Assembly: GCF_008244685.1 (NCBI RefSeq)
Contig: NZ_VTFT01000001.1
Coordinates: 2,955,248 to 3,019,247 of the forward strand
Source: Luteimonas viscosa
Lineage (GTDB): Bacteria; Pseudomonadota; Gammaproteobacteria; Xanthomonadales; Xanthomonadaceae
Length of the DNA stretch: 64,000 bases
Direction of reading: 5' to 3'
Shown in pieces: positions 19,195-27,417 of the stretch. Numbering within the stretch: the stretch's first letter is position 1; each line of letters starts with the position of its first letter. A program made the position numbers and the translations under genes. The notes beneath the pieces are model-generated. The model saw only the letters and a program-made list of their open reading frames with translations. It made no database searches and was not told the origin of the DNA.

Positions 19195-20979
19195 ATGTCC
19201 AATTATCTGCTTGTCATCTCGAGCCAGGAAGCTGCCGTTGCTACCAGGTCCTGGCTCAGCAGGTACTCCAGCGACCTTGACGCGGAGTTGATGCAATTCG
19301 AGGTCAACGAGGATCGATGGGTCACCTATGTGTCGCGGAACCCGGTCCGAGAATGTCGGATGCACGACGGGGTCATCTTCAAGGGCTACGCAATCGACTA
19401 TGCACGAGAATCGATGGCGTTGGGCGCGGAAGGATTCGCGCAGTATCTGGCAATCCATAGACTAGGCCGGCGGAGCGGAGAATCGATCGAGGGCTGCTAT
19501 TTCTCCGCGCGCTGGACTGGCGCGCAAGCCGAGATCAGGAGCGACCTGTTTGCCCAGTGTCCGGTGCTGTATTTCGCTGACAGCGCAGTCGCGGCGGTCT
19601 CGGACTCGATGTATATCCTGGCGAACTTGCGGCGGGCGCTAGGCCTGCGTTGCAGCCTGCACGAACGCTCGGTCATCGGGAGGAGTTGGGGGAATGCGAT
19701 GGCAGGGCAGATGCTCGGCGAAGACACGCTCGTGGAGGAGATCAAGTTTGCGCCGGTGGGCACGTCGCTGGTGGTCTCCTTCTCGCCGGAAATCAGGCTT
19801 GCCGTCAAACGAAGAAGCGTACTTGAAACGTTCGCCCCTGAATCAGACAACTACACCGAGACCGTGCGGCTTTCGGCGCAGCGGATCGCTTCTTCGATCC
19901 AGACGTTCTCTGGGCTATCAGGGGACGTAGCAAGGTTGGCCGTCTCTGGCGGCATGGACTCACGTGTCTGCCTCGCTGCGGCTCTCCTTTCGGAAGCAGG
20001 GCGAGGACAAGCCGCCTTCAACTGTATGAACACCAGTTCGTCGCACGCCAAGGACTATCAGGTCGTATCGTCTCTCTCCGGGAAATTCGGGTTTCCGCTC
20101 GGCCTTCGGACCCCTCCGGCTTCTGTTCCTCGCCCGGGACGGCGCGTTCCGGAACTTGGCCTGTGGTTCTTGGCAAATGCCGGGCTCTACGATTTCATGT
20201 ATGTAATGCCCGCGATCAACACGGGCGAAGGCGCGGTATCGATCGGGGGACACGGCGCGGAACTGCACAAGGGCAACTACGGGTGGCGGACGATCCGGAC
20301 GATCGCGAACGCCATCCCGGACAGGCTGGTTTCGGACGCATTCCTGTCCCAGTGCGAGTCCGGGATCGCCGCGATGGGCGTCAGGCCGGACGATGCTTTT
20401 GGTTCCGAATGGCACTACCTGGGTTTCAGGAATGCAATCCATTCCGGCCGCTTCGTGACCGGCACGATGGCGGGCTTCAGGCCGTTGATGACCAGGAGCC
20501 TTGTCGCACTGAGCCGTTCGTCGCTGAACGAGTGGATTGCCCCCAAGAAGGGGGGGCAGAGCCTGATCAGCGACCTGCTGATATGCCTGTCACCGGCGTT
20601 GGCCTCGGAACCGTTCGATGACGAGAAGAAGAACCTTGCGGCAAGCGTCGTGGCTGAGCGGAGTAGCTACCTGGGGGGGGGCTTGATGCCGGACGAGATC
20701 GTGGAGTACCGGGTCTTCGGCAGCCTTGCAGGGATTGTCAGCGGGTGTCCAGACGTGTTCGCGGCACTGGTGGCCGAACGGCACGGGGCCAACGACCTGG
20801 ACCGCCCCGTGCTCCTGAGGCTGGTACAGGAGAACTACGGACGGCTCAGCGGTCGTGTCAGGGAGGTGTATGGACCGACCTTGGCCGAGGCGACCACCAA
20901 ACTGGCGGCCGACAAGCTCTCGGTCAGTCAGATGCGGGCTTCGATAGGCAAGCTGCTCAGTTTCGAACTGGTGGATTGA
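19195..20979 (+). CDS. Asparagine-synthetase-like ATP pyrophosphatase lacking glutaminase Cys (paralogue 1)
   Basis: A 594-residue protein. Residues ~250-256 carry the PP-loop SGGMDS of N-type ATP pyrophosphatases. Residues ~350-364 carry GGHGAELHKGNYGW, matching the synthetase GDGADELFGGY motif with Glu retained. The N-terminal ~150 residues keep an Ntn-like pattern (EGCYFSARW), but the chain begins MSNYLL instead of MC, so the glutamine-hydrolysing Cys2 is absent. The enzyme would adenylate a carboxylate and join it to ammonia or an amine. In glycan loci this fits amidation of a uronic acid; lasso-type cyclases use the same fold. The start is chosen because the tandem paralogue also begins MSNYLLV; an earlier TTG at 19153 is less likely. 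Confidence 0.8.
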   Translation: MSNYLLVISSQEAAVATRSWLSRYSSDLDAELMQFEVNEDRWVTYVSRNPVRECRMHDGVIFKGYAIDYARESMALGAEGFAQYLAIHRLGRRSGESIEGCYFSARWTGAQAEIRSDLFAQCPVLYFADSAVAAVSDSMYILANLRRALGLRCSLHERSVIGRSWGNAMAGQMLGEDTLVEEIKFAPVGTSLVVSFSPEIRLAVKRRSVLETFAPESDNYTETVRLSAQRIASSIQTFSGLSGDVARLAVSGGMDSRVCLAAALLSEAGRGQAAFNCMNTSSSHAKDYQVVSSLSGKFGFPLGLRTPPASVPRPGRRVPELGLWFLANAGLYDFMYVMPAINTGEGAVSIGGHGAELHKGNYGWRTIRTIANAIPDRLVSDAFLSQCESGIAAMGVRPDDAFGSEWHYLGFRNAIHSGRFVTGTMAGFRPLMTRSLVALSRSSLNEWIAPKKGGQSLISDLLICLSPALASEPFDDEKKNLAASVVAERSSYLGGGLMPDEIVEYRVFGSLAGIVSGCPDVFAALVAERHGANDLDRPVLLRLVQENYGRLSGRVREVYGPTLAEATTKLAADKLSVSQMRASIGKLLSFELVD

Positions 20980-21101
20980 GCGGCGATGGACGTCCCGATG
21001 TTCTGTGATGACACAAAGATGCTGACGGTGGAATTGCCGATGCATCAGCCGTCTTGCGGAGAATCAAACATGGAACAACGTGCGACAGGTCAAAGACGCT
21101 G

Positions 21102-22880
21102 ATGTCCAACTATCTCCTCGTAGTGTCTGAACATGAATCTGCGTCAAAGATCCATCGATGGCTGGTTCGCCACGGCGGACAACATCAGGCGGAGGTGATG
21201 CAGCTGCAGCTGAACGAGGCCGTATGGCTGACCTATGTCTCGAAGAGGCCTGCGTCTGAGTTCAACCCAGACCAGCGCATGATCTTCAAGGGCTTCGCGA
21301 TTGACTACGAGAACAGATCGTTGTCCCTGGGGGCAGACGGATTCTCCGGGTATTTGAAGAAGGCAGGCTCCCACACGAGTCAGCGACCGCTGGAGGGATG
21401 CTACCTGTCAGTTCGATGGGACGAGGACGCCGTCCATGTCTCCAACGACCTGTTTTCCCTGTGCCCGGTTCTCTATACGACCGGCAAGGCAATGGTTGCA
21501 GTGGCGGACTCCTCCATGATGCTGGCCGAGCTTCGGCGTGAACTGGGGCTGCCGAGAGAGCTGGACCAAGAGGCTGCGATTGCAAGGAGCTGGCAGAACG
21601 CGATGGCCGGACAGATGTTGAGTCAGGACACCGTGGTCGCTCAGATCAAGTACCTGCAGGTTGGCGCAGGACTGCGAGTCCCATTGACTGAGATCGAAGC
21701 CAAGATCACACGAAGAAGCTGCTACGAAGACTTTTCGACGGAAGGAGCCACTTACGCAGAAGGCGTTCGACTGGCCGGGCAGCGAATGGCATCCTTGATG
21801 GGGACCATTTCCGCCATATCGTCCAATACCGCGAGGATATCGCTGTCCGGTGGCATGGACTCGAGGACGTGCCTCGCGGCGGCACTGGCTTCCCGAGCCG
21901 GCCGCGAGCAGGCCGTGTTCAGTTGCACAAACACGAACGCAGGGCACGCGCGTGACTTTGCGGTGGTCGAATCATTGCGGGAAAAGTTCGGCTTTCCCGC
22001 TGGGCTGCGAGGGGCTGGGGCCAGTGACAAAGGGGTGTTCAGCAAGGTCAAGGACGAACTGGGCCTCTGGTTCCTGTCCAATGCTGGAATTTATGACTTC
22101 CTGAAGTTCAACCCCCATGTCAGGGTCAGAGGGGGCGCCTTCTCGATTTCGGGCCATGGCGCCGAACTTGTCAAAGGCAACTACGGATGGCGTCCTATCC
22201 AGGCGATCGCCGGGAATATCAAAGATCCGTTGGTTTCCGCTGCCTTCAGGGCCCAGAGCGAGGGGGGGCTGGCTGCAATGGGGATCGATGCCGATGACGT
22301 GTACGGATCGGAATGGCACTACTTGGGGTTCAGAAATGCAGTGCACTCCGGCCGTTTCGTACCGTCCACGATGATGGGCTTTCGCCCAATCATGACGCGC
22401 GACCTCGTTGCACTCAGCCGATCAAGCGTGAACGAATGGCCCGCTCCGTCGAAGAAGGGACAGAGCTTGATCAGTGATCTACTGATCTATCTTTCGCCTT
22501 CCCTTGCAGCGCATCCGTTCGACGACCCCCACAAGAATCTGGCCGATGCCATCGTGGCGGATCGCTCCCGGTATTTGGGCACGCTGCGAGCAGACGATCT
22601 CGACGAATATCGCGTGTTCGGGACATTGAACGACGTCGTGAACGGTTTCCCGCAACTATTCCTGGGCGTCCTGGCAGCGCGTGGCCTTGCCTACCCTGCC
22701 GACCGCGCGATTCTTGCCCGCATGGTTGAGCAGAATTACGGCAACTTGGGCGGTGCTGTTCGTGACAGCTACGGGCCTGCTTACGAAGCTGCAACCACCA
22801 AGCTTGCGCGCGAGGAAAGTACCTTCTCCGAAATGCGCGGCGACGTGGGCAAATTCCTCGCTTTCGAGTTGCTTTCCTGA
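21102..22880 (+). CDS. Asparagine-synthetase-like ATP pyrophosphatase lacking glutaminase Cys (paralogue 2)
   Basis: A 592-residue tandem paralogue of the preceding gene, similar along its full length. It has the same MSNYLLV start without Cys2, EGCYLSVRW in the Ntn-like half, the PP-loop SGGMDS near 249-254, SGHGAELVKGNYGW near 348, and a closely matching C-terminal half (YGSEWHYLGFRNAVHSGRF, KKGQSLISDLLI). A 122-base gap without a convincing reading frame separates the two. Retention of both active-site motifs in both copies suggests two working enzymes with different substrates rather than a dying duplicate. An in-frame start at 21054 exists but is not shared with the paralogue. Confidence 0.8.
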   Translation: MSNYLLVVSEHESASKIHRWLVRHGGQHQAEVMQLQLNEAVWLTYVSKRPASEFNPDQRMIFKGFAIDYENRSLSLGADGFSGYLKKAGSHTSQRPLEGCYLSVRWDEDAVHVSNDLFSLCPVLYTTGKAMVAVADSSMMLAELRRELGLPRELDQEAAIARSWQNAMAGQMLSQDTVVAQIKYLQVGAGLRVPLTEIEAKITRRSCYEDFSTEGATYAEGVRLAGQRMASLMGTISAISSNTARISLSGGMDSRTCLAAALASRAGREQAVFSCTNTNAGHARDFAVVESLREKFGFPAGLRGAGASDKGVFSKVKDELGLWFLSNAGIYDFLKFNPHVRVRGGAFSISGHGAELVKGNYGWRPIQAIAGNIKDPLVSAAFRAQSEGGLAAMGIDADDVYGSEWHYLGFRNAVHSGRFVPSTMMGFRPIMTRDLVALSRSSVNEWPAPSKKGQSLISDLLIYLSPSLAAHPFDDPHKNLADAIVADRSRYLGTLRADDLDEYRVFGTLNDVVNGFPQLFLGVLAARGLAYPADRAILARMVEQNYGNLGGAVRDSYGPAYEAATTKLAREESTFSEMRGDVGKFLAFELLS

Positions 22881-22950
22881 GCCGGCGGACAGCGGAGGGG
22901 ATGAATGGCTGGGAAGCACGATCCGCTAGCCTTCACGCCGCAAAACCGAT

Positions 22951-23943
22951 CTAGCAGGACCTGAGCGACTCGGCAAGTTCATTCAAGGTCGCTTCCGCAC
23001 GCCGGCGCAATAGATTGCGCGTCGCCCACGGAATCGGGGGGGTGTACTGGGAGAACCGGTCGGGCAGGTGCTTGTCGGCGATCGAGGTGAGCAGGTCCGG
23101 CCGCTCCATCATCCGCATGAGGTTGCGGCTCTTGTCGGTCGCCGACAGCACAAAGGACGGCACACCATAGGCGGCCGCGACGACGGTGCCGTGGAACTTC
23201 ATGCTGGTCAGTGCGGTGCACTCGCCGATGGCCTTGCAGAGGTCGGCGGTGGACTCGCTGACCACCAGTTCCTTACCAGGGATGTCCAGGTCTTGGGCGC
23301 GCGCCACGTCCTTGCGGCCTACGACGCCCGATCCCAGCACGATGTGCCGGATGCGGTAGCCCAGCCCCAGCGCCTTTTGACAGAGCGCGAGCACGTTGGT
23401 CAGGTCGTCAGGCTTGTCCGAGCGGTCGCGCGTGACCACGCCGAGGATCGGGGCACCCTCGGGCTTGGGTGCCGACGGCATGTCCAGTGCGAACACGATG
23501 TCGGCGCCGTGGCTGGGCTCGGTGGCCGGCTTGATGTGCTTGTTGATCCAGTTCGCGCTTTCCCGGTCGCGGACGTTGAAGTAGCGGATGTTCGGATGAG
23601 ACAGGAACTCGCGCATGTACTCGACGGCCGGGGCCGCCGAGCCCTTCCACGTCGGTACGCCCACGCCGCAGACGTGAACTGGCTTGGTCAGGTATTCCTT
23701 CTTCCAGTACAGGTCCGAAACCGTCCACGGCATGATCAGGTCGCCACCACCGATGACGACCGCGTCCACATCCTCCAGCACTTCAGGCACGGGACGCGAG
23801 AAATATGGCTTCTGCGTGAGATCGTTAAGTACCTTGAGCTCGAACTCCGGCTCGAGCCACTGGCGATAGACGTCCACAAACAACTCATCGCCGAAGTTGC
23901 CCCAGCCAAAGAATCCGACAAGGCCGATGCGCTTCTTCTTCAT
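22951..23943 (-). CDS. Polysaccharide pyruvyl transferase family protein
   Basis: A 330-residue GT-B-like enzyme with GWGNFGDELF at residues ~13-22, VVIGGGDLI near 63-71 and SMKFHGTVVAA near 245. These are the conserved blocks of the CsaB/WcaK-type pyruvyl transferase family. Members form a pyruvate ketal on a sugar from phosphoenolpyruvate, adding negative charge; some relatives act on other acceptors. It lies opposite to the acyltransferase/AsnB block, is convergent with the second AsnB-like gene (70 bases apart), and is divergent from the lipoprotein at 24127. The 183-base divergent gap probably holds both promoters, though I could not pick boxes with confidence. Confidence 0.85.
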   Translation of the reverse strand: MKKKRIGLVGFFGWGNFGDELFVDVYRQWLEPEFELKVLNDLTQKPYFSRPVPEVLEDVDAVVIGGGDLIMPWTVSDLYWKKEYLTKPVHVCGVGVPTWKGSAAPAVEYMREFLSHPNIRYFNVRDRESANWINKHIKPATEPSHGADIVFALDMPSAPKPEGAPILGVVTRDRSDKPDDLTNVLALCQKALGLGYRIRHIVLGSGVVGRKDVARAQDLDIPGKELVVSESTADLCKAIGECTALTSMKFHGTVVAAAYGVPSFVLSATDKSRNLMRMMERPDLLTSIADKHLPDRFSQYTPPIPWATRNLLRRRAEATLNELAESLRSC

Positions 23944-24126
23944 AGGAGATCCTGAATTGCTCTTTGCTGGGCAGGCGGGGCGGCTACGAGGCGGCCCTGT
24001 GGGCGGCAGCGCCGCCGGATGTATGATGATCGCACGCTGGCCGGGCTAAGACGAGGGGCGCTGACTGCACCGGAAGTCGACCTGGTCAACCTCGAACGCC
24101 AGTTCCCGAACAAGGTCCCAACAAGT

Positions 24127-24603
24127 ATGCGTAAAGTCTTGACCCTTTCCTTGCTGCTGCTGGCCGCGTGTTCGGAGCAGTCCCCCCAGCAGACGGTTGA
24201 GCAGGCGGCGCCTGCCCCGGCGCCGGAGGCCCGTGAACCGGAAACCCGTGTCGACTTCAAGGCGACTGCGCTCAGAAATCCGCTGCCAGAAGGCATCGAG
24301 TTTCCGTTTCCTTTTCATCGATTGAATGACAACACGATCAGTGCTGGTACATCGAATCCCGAGCGGCGCGTTTACGTGGAGATCCGCCAGCTCACGCCCC
24401 AAGAGGCCGAAGAGGCCTTCGCGGGACTGCTCGCGGAGAAAGGTTTCTCCGAGTCTGGGACGGAGCTCGTCAAGGGCGTCAGGGAGTTGACGTTCTCACG
24501 GACGGACGGCACCAAGGTCACGGTCAAGATTAATCCGAGACACCGAAAGCCGAGGGCGCCAGACGCAACCGGCACCCTCCATCTGGTCTGGCAGTCGAAC
24601 TGA
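24127..24603 (+). CDS. Small lipoprotein, subtype B of the acyltransferase-tail domain
   Basis: A 158-residue protein that begins MRKVLTLSLLLLAACSEQ, a lipoprotein signal with the lipidated Cys at position 16. An in-frame ATG at 24019 would put 36 polar residues before the signal, so 24127 is chosen. A Pro/Ala/Glu linker leads to a ~110-residue domain (GIEFPFPFHR, ERRVYVEI, AEKGFSES, SRTDGTKVTVKI, DATGTLHLVW). It matches the C-terminal ~110 residues of the acyltransferase at 16741-19140 almost motif for motif. It is related at the pattern level to the lipoprotein at 4681. No named family was recognised. It is the only plus-strand gene between 22.9 and 31.4 kb. Confidence 0.8.
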   Translation: MRKVLTLSLLLLAACSEQSPQQTVEQAAPAPAPEAREPETRVDFKATALRNPLPEGIEFPFPFHRLNDNTISAGTSNPERRVYVEIRQLTPQEAEEAFAGLLAEKGFSESGTELVKGVRELTFSRTDGTKVTVKINPRHRKPRAPDATGTLHLVWQSN

Positions 24604-24622
24604 GGTTGCCTGAAGGCGCGGG

Positions 24623-24653
24623 CATCGCCGGAGCCAACGGGGGATCGGCGATG
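24623..24653. other. Stem-loop between convergent genes
   Basis: CATCGCCG (24623-24630) pairs perfectly with CGGCGATG (24646-24653) across a 15-base loop. It lies between the lipoprotein stop and the stop of the convergent membrane protein gene. It lacks a T-run, so it is only a weak terminator candidate. Confidence 0.3.
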
Positions 24654-24660
24654 ATGTTCC

Positions 24661-26076
24661 TCAGGACTCGGCGGCGAGAGCCTCGATCCGGCGCTCCGCA
24701 GCGAGGAACAGCATCGTCCACCCCAGCAGCACCGTCCAGTGCAGGTAGCGGAAGCTCTCGATGGGCGATGTGAAGTAAAGCGACACCGCCAGGCCTGCCG
24801 AGCTCAGGCCCATGAACAGCAGCAGGCTGGGCCGCGGGCCGCCCAGGCGCGCGAATCCCAGGGCCCCGCCGACCAGGGTCACCAGCAGCCAGAAGCCGGG
24901 GTGGTACAGCACCGCGAGCTTCGGGCTCAGCACCGCCTTCCGGAACGCGTACTGCCAGGATTCGCGGTTCAACGTGTCTGGCAGCGAGTAGTCGGTGTTC
25001 ATCACATAGCTGCGGTAGATCCAGGTGTCGCGCTCGCAGAATTGCAGGAGGCAGACAAACGCCTGCGTACGATGTTTCAGGTAGGCCAGCGGGTACTTGC
25101 TGACAAGGGTCTTGTGGATCTCGCGCACGCTTTCGGCGTCATGGTCCAGCGCATACACGTTGATTGAAAACGGCGTAGCCGGCCTGCGGCTGGTCCGGAC
25201 TATCCGGCCTGCAGCGGCGGGCGTATAAGACCTGTAGATCCTGGCCAGGAACTGCTCGGGGGCATCCGTCAGGTGGCCTGCGTCGGCAAGCACCATGTTC
25301 GCCGCGTTTTCCGCATCGCCCGAGTACACGATGACGCCCGCGATGTCGTGCAGGTAGATGGCGGTCGTCGGATTGGCACGTTCCGCGATCAGGCCATTCC
25401 CCAGTGAAACACCGACGTAGAGCAGAACGGCTGCGACCACGCCGATGACCGAGGCTGCAAACAGCCTCAGCCATTGGCCCATCTTCGGAAACAGGACCAG
25501 ATAGGCGGCGCCGGCCAGGAGCCCCGCGGTGGCGGCAAGCGCGTTATGCCGGAATGCGGTTGCTCCGAAGCAGAACACGACGACGAGAATCGCGTGCCTG
25601 CGCCGGACTGCGACGTCGAGGGCATCGCGCGCACGGAACAGGTGGACCAGCGCGAGGAGCAGGAAGCCCGACGTCCAGATATCCTTCCAGATCATGCCAA
25701 CGAGGGTCATCGCCGGTGGAAACAGGCTGAAGACAGCCACAACCGACCATCGCGGAAAACGGCTCGAGAGACGGGGGAAGGCGTGGGCGCACAAGGCCGC
25801 GGAGGCGTATGCGAACAGGGCCGACTGCGCCAGCAACATGCCCGCAGGGCCCGCGATCATGCGGTCGAGCAGGCTCCAGATCAACGCCTTGAGCGGAGGA
25901 TGCCAGTCGTTGAATTCCAGCGAGCGCGCCTGCCGCAGCGACGCGATGCTGTCGTTCGACATGATGCCCGGATCAAACAGGAAGACGAAGAACGCAGCGA
26001 TCGCCAACCAGGCGAGCGACGTCCTTGCCTGCAGCGCGCTGTGCAGCTCGGGCAGGGCACTGTGGGGTTGGCTCAT
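24661..26076 (-). CDS. Polytopic membrane protein, probable GT-C type glycosyltransferase of a Gtr-like set
   Basis: A 471-residue protein with many hydrophobic segments and a short N-terminal cytoplasmic stretch. After the first membrane helix a periplasmic loop contains GIMSNDSIASLRQA and FNDWHPPL. This acidic, His-containing first loop is typical of GT-C transferases that use polyprenyl-phosphate sugars. A large loop near residues ~250-390 is extracytoplasmic. In phage and O-antigen gtr systems a variable membrane transferase of this kind works with GtrA and GtrB, and both types are encoded just upstream (26207-26647 and 27414-28298). The ATG at 26076 is chosen over the long upstream frame, which is Arg/His-rich shadow sequence. 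The sugar is unknown. Confidence 0.7.
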   Translation of the reverse strand: MSQPHSALPELHSALQARTSLAWLAIAAFFVFLFDPGIMSNDSIASLRQARSLEFNDWHPPLKALIWSLLDRMIAGPAGMLLAQSALFAYASAALCAHAFPRLSSRFPRWSVVAVFSLFPPAMTLVGMIWKDIWTSGFLLLALVHLFRARDALDVAVRRRHAILVVVFCFGATAFRHNALAATAGLLAGAAYLVLFPKMGQWLRLFAASVIGVVAAVLLYVGVSLGNGLIAERANPTTAIYLHDIAGVIVYSGDAENAANMVLADAGHLTDAPEQFLARIYRSYTPAAAGRIVRTSRRPATPFSINVYALDHDAESVREIHKTLVSKYPLAYLKHRTQAFVCLLQFCERDTWIYRSYVMNTDYSLPDTLNRESWQYAFRKAVLSPKLAVLYHPGFWLLVTLVGGALGFARLGGPRPSLLLFMGLSSAGLAVSLYFTSPIESFRYLHWTVLLGWTMLFLAAERRIEALAAES

Positions 26077-26206
26077 GCGTGGAGTCCTGTGTAGCAACCG
26101 CGCTCCTGGACGATGGGCGTGGCTGGAATAGGCAGGCCGGGCAACGCGCTGCCGCCCACAATGTCGTGGACGGTGCGATGCACCGGTTGGTCGATGACGC
26201 GCGGCA

Positions 26207-26647
26207 TCAACTGCCGGGTCGCCGTCGGAACACGAATGTCCGGAATGCAATAAATTTCAGGCAGACGGCGATGCATGCGGTCAGGAAATATGCCGCATGA
26301 TAGTTGTCGAGCCAGTCGGTGATCCGGGAGAACGCGAAGATCTCGATTGCCCTGAAAAGCAGAATGGATGAAAAGAACTTGCCGCCCTCGGTGAGCAGTC
26401 CGCCCCGGTGACCCTGGAAAACCCAATAACGGCAACCGAAAAAATTGACCATCGAACATGTGAGCACCGCGATGGCATACGCCAGGTCGACATGGAGACC
26501 TGCGAACTGATGGAAGACGATCGTCAACACATAGCCCAGTGCCAGGCTGACAAGAGACATCACGGCCATGCGCCAGCCATCACCGATCAGACTGGCGATC
26601 CATGCCATCGGCGGGAGTAGGGGAGTCCTCCCCTCGCTACCTGTCAT
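26207..26647 (-). CDS. GtrA family membrane protein (lipid-linked sugar flippase)
   Basis: A 146-residue protein with four hydrophobic helices. Hallmarks of the GtrA/DPMS3 family include SLALGYVLTIVFHQF, NFFGCRYWVF and KFIAFRTFVF. GtrA proteins are thought to flip undecaprenyl-phosphate-linked sugars to the periplasm. The start ATG overlaps the stop of the upstream methyltransferase gene (ATGA), so the genes are co-translated. The neighbours are a GtrB-like GT2 and a GT-C membrane protein, completing a three-part glycan-modification set. Confidence 0.85.
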   Translation of the reverse strand: MTGSEGRTPLLPPMAWIASLIGDGWRMAVMSLVSLALGYVLTIVFHQFAGLHVDLAYAIAVLTCSMVNFFGCRYWVFQGHRGGLLTEGGKFFSSILLFRAIEIFAFSRITDWLDNYHAAYFLTACIAVCLKFIAFRTFVFRRRPGS

Positions 26648-27417
26648 CTTAGGAACGCCTTGGGAGGGCTTCGATCTTCTGCTTTCTCCGCGACGCAGAT
26701 CAGGGACAGTCCCAGAGGCGGGCCCAGGATGCGATCCAACTTCTCCAACCAGGGCATCAGGCTTGCGATCCGCTTGATCTGCTGCTCGTTGAATGTGCGC
26801 GAGAAATTTTGCCGGCGTTTGAGAATGCGCGACTTGATGAAATACGGCAGCACGCCGGCGAAGTTCATGTAATGGCAACGAAGCACGCGGAACCCCGCCG
26901 ACTCGACGGCGGCGCGGAGGGTCCGGCGGCTGTATCGGCGAAAATGCCCGGAGGCTTCGTCCACGGGACCGTAGAGAGACTGCAGAGCCGGTACCTTGAT
27001 GTAGAGCTTTCCACCCGGTGGCAAAGCTTCTTGGAACTGCGACAGTACGCGCCGGTCGTCCTCCAGATGCTCAAGTACGTCCAGCGTGAAGATGCTCCTG
27101 GCGCCGAACGACGCAATCGCTTCGACGCAATGGTTCAGGTCGATTTCCTTGACGGACACGGCCGGGGAGCCCCTGAACCGGCTGTGGAGCGTGTCGAGGT
27201 TCTCCTGTCCGCCTTCCAGCAACAGTATCGGTGAGACCTTTTGCGAAAGCATGGCGGAGAAATGCCCGCTTCCGGCGCCGGCGTCGACCGCGGGTCCTTC
27301 CAGAGACTCCCCGAACAGCCGCGACGTCCAGGCATAGTAGGCATCGAGGTGCGCCATCCTCTCCTGCGCCTCATGATGCTCCGGATTGCTCTTCCATTCG
27401 AACGCATCGTTGCTCAT
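26644..27417 (-). CDS. Class I SAM-dependent methyltransferase
   Basis: A 257-residue protein with a Rossmann methyltransferase core. AVDAGAGSGHFSAML is motif I, LLLEGGQENL follows, and FTLDVLEHLEDD with LPPGGKLYIKVPAL are the post-motif segments of the Methyltransf_11/UbiE-like group. The ATG at 27417 overlaps the GT2 stop (ATGA), and its own stop overlaps the GtrA start, so three genes are tightly coupled. The position inside the Gtr-like set suggests methylation of the sugar side branch or its carrier-linked precursor; the target is not determinable. Confidence 0.85.
   Translation of the reverse strand: MSNDAFEWKSNPEHHEAQERMAHLDAYYAWTSRLFGESLEGPAVDAGAGSGHFSAMLSQKVSPILLLEGGQENLDTLHSRFRGSPAVSVKEIDLNHCVEAIASFGARSIFTLDVLEHLEDDRRVLSQFQEALPPGGKLYIKVPALQSLYGPVDEASGHFRRYSRRTLRAAVESAGFRVLRCHYMNFAGVLPYFIKSRILKRRQNFSRTFNEQQIKRIASLMPWLEKLDRILGPPLGLSLICVAEKAEDRSPPKAFLR

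Noticed and set aside
19195..22880. Lasso-peptide biosynthesis locus, because the AsnB-like enzymes resemble cyclases
   Set aside because: No McjB-type protease, no leader-bearing precursor frame and no ABC exporter were found around them. The setting is glycan synthesis.
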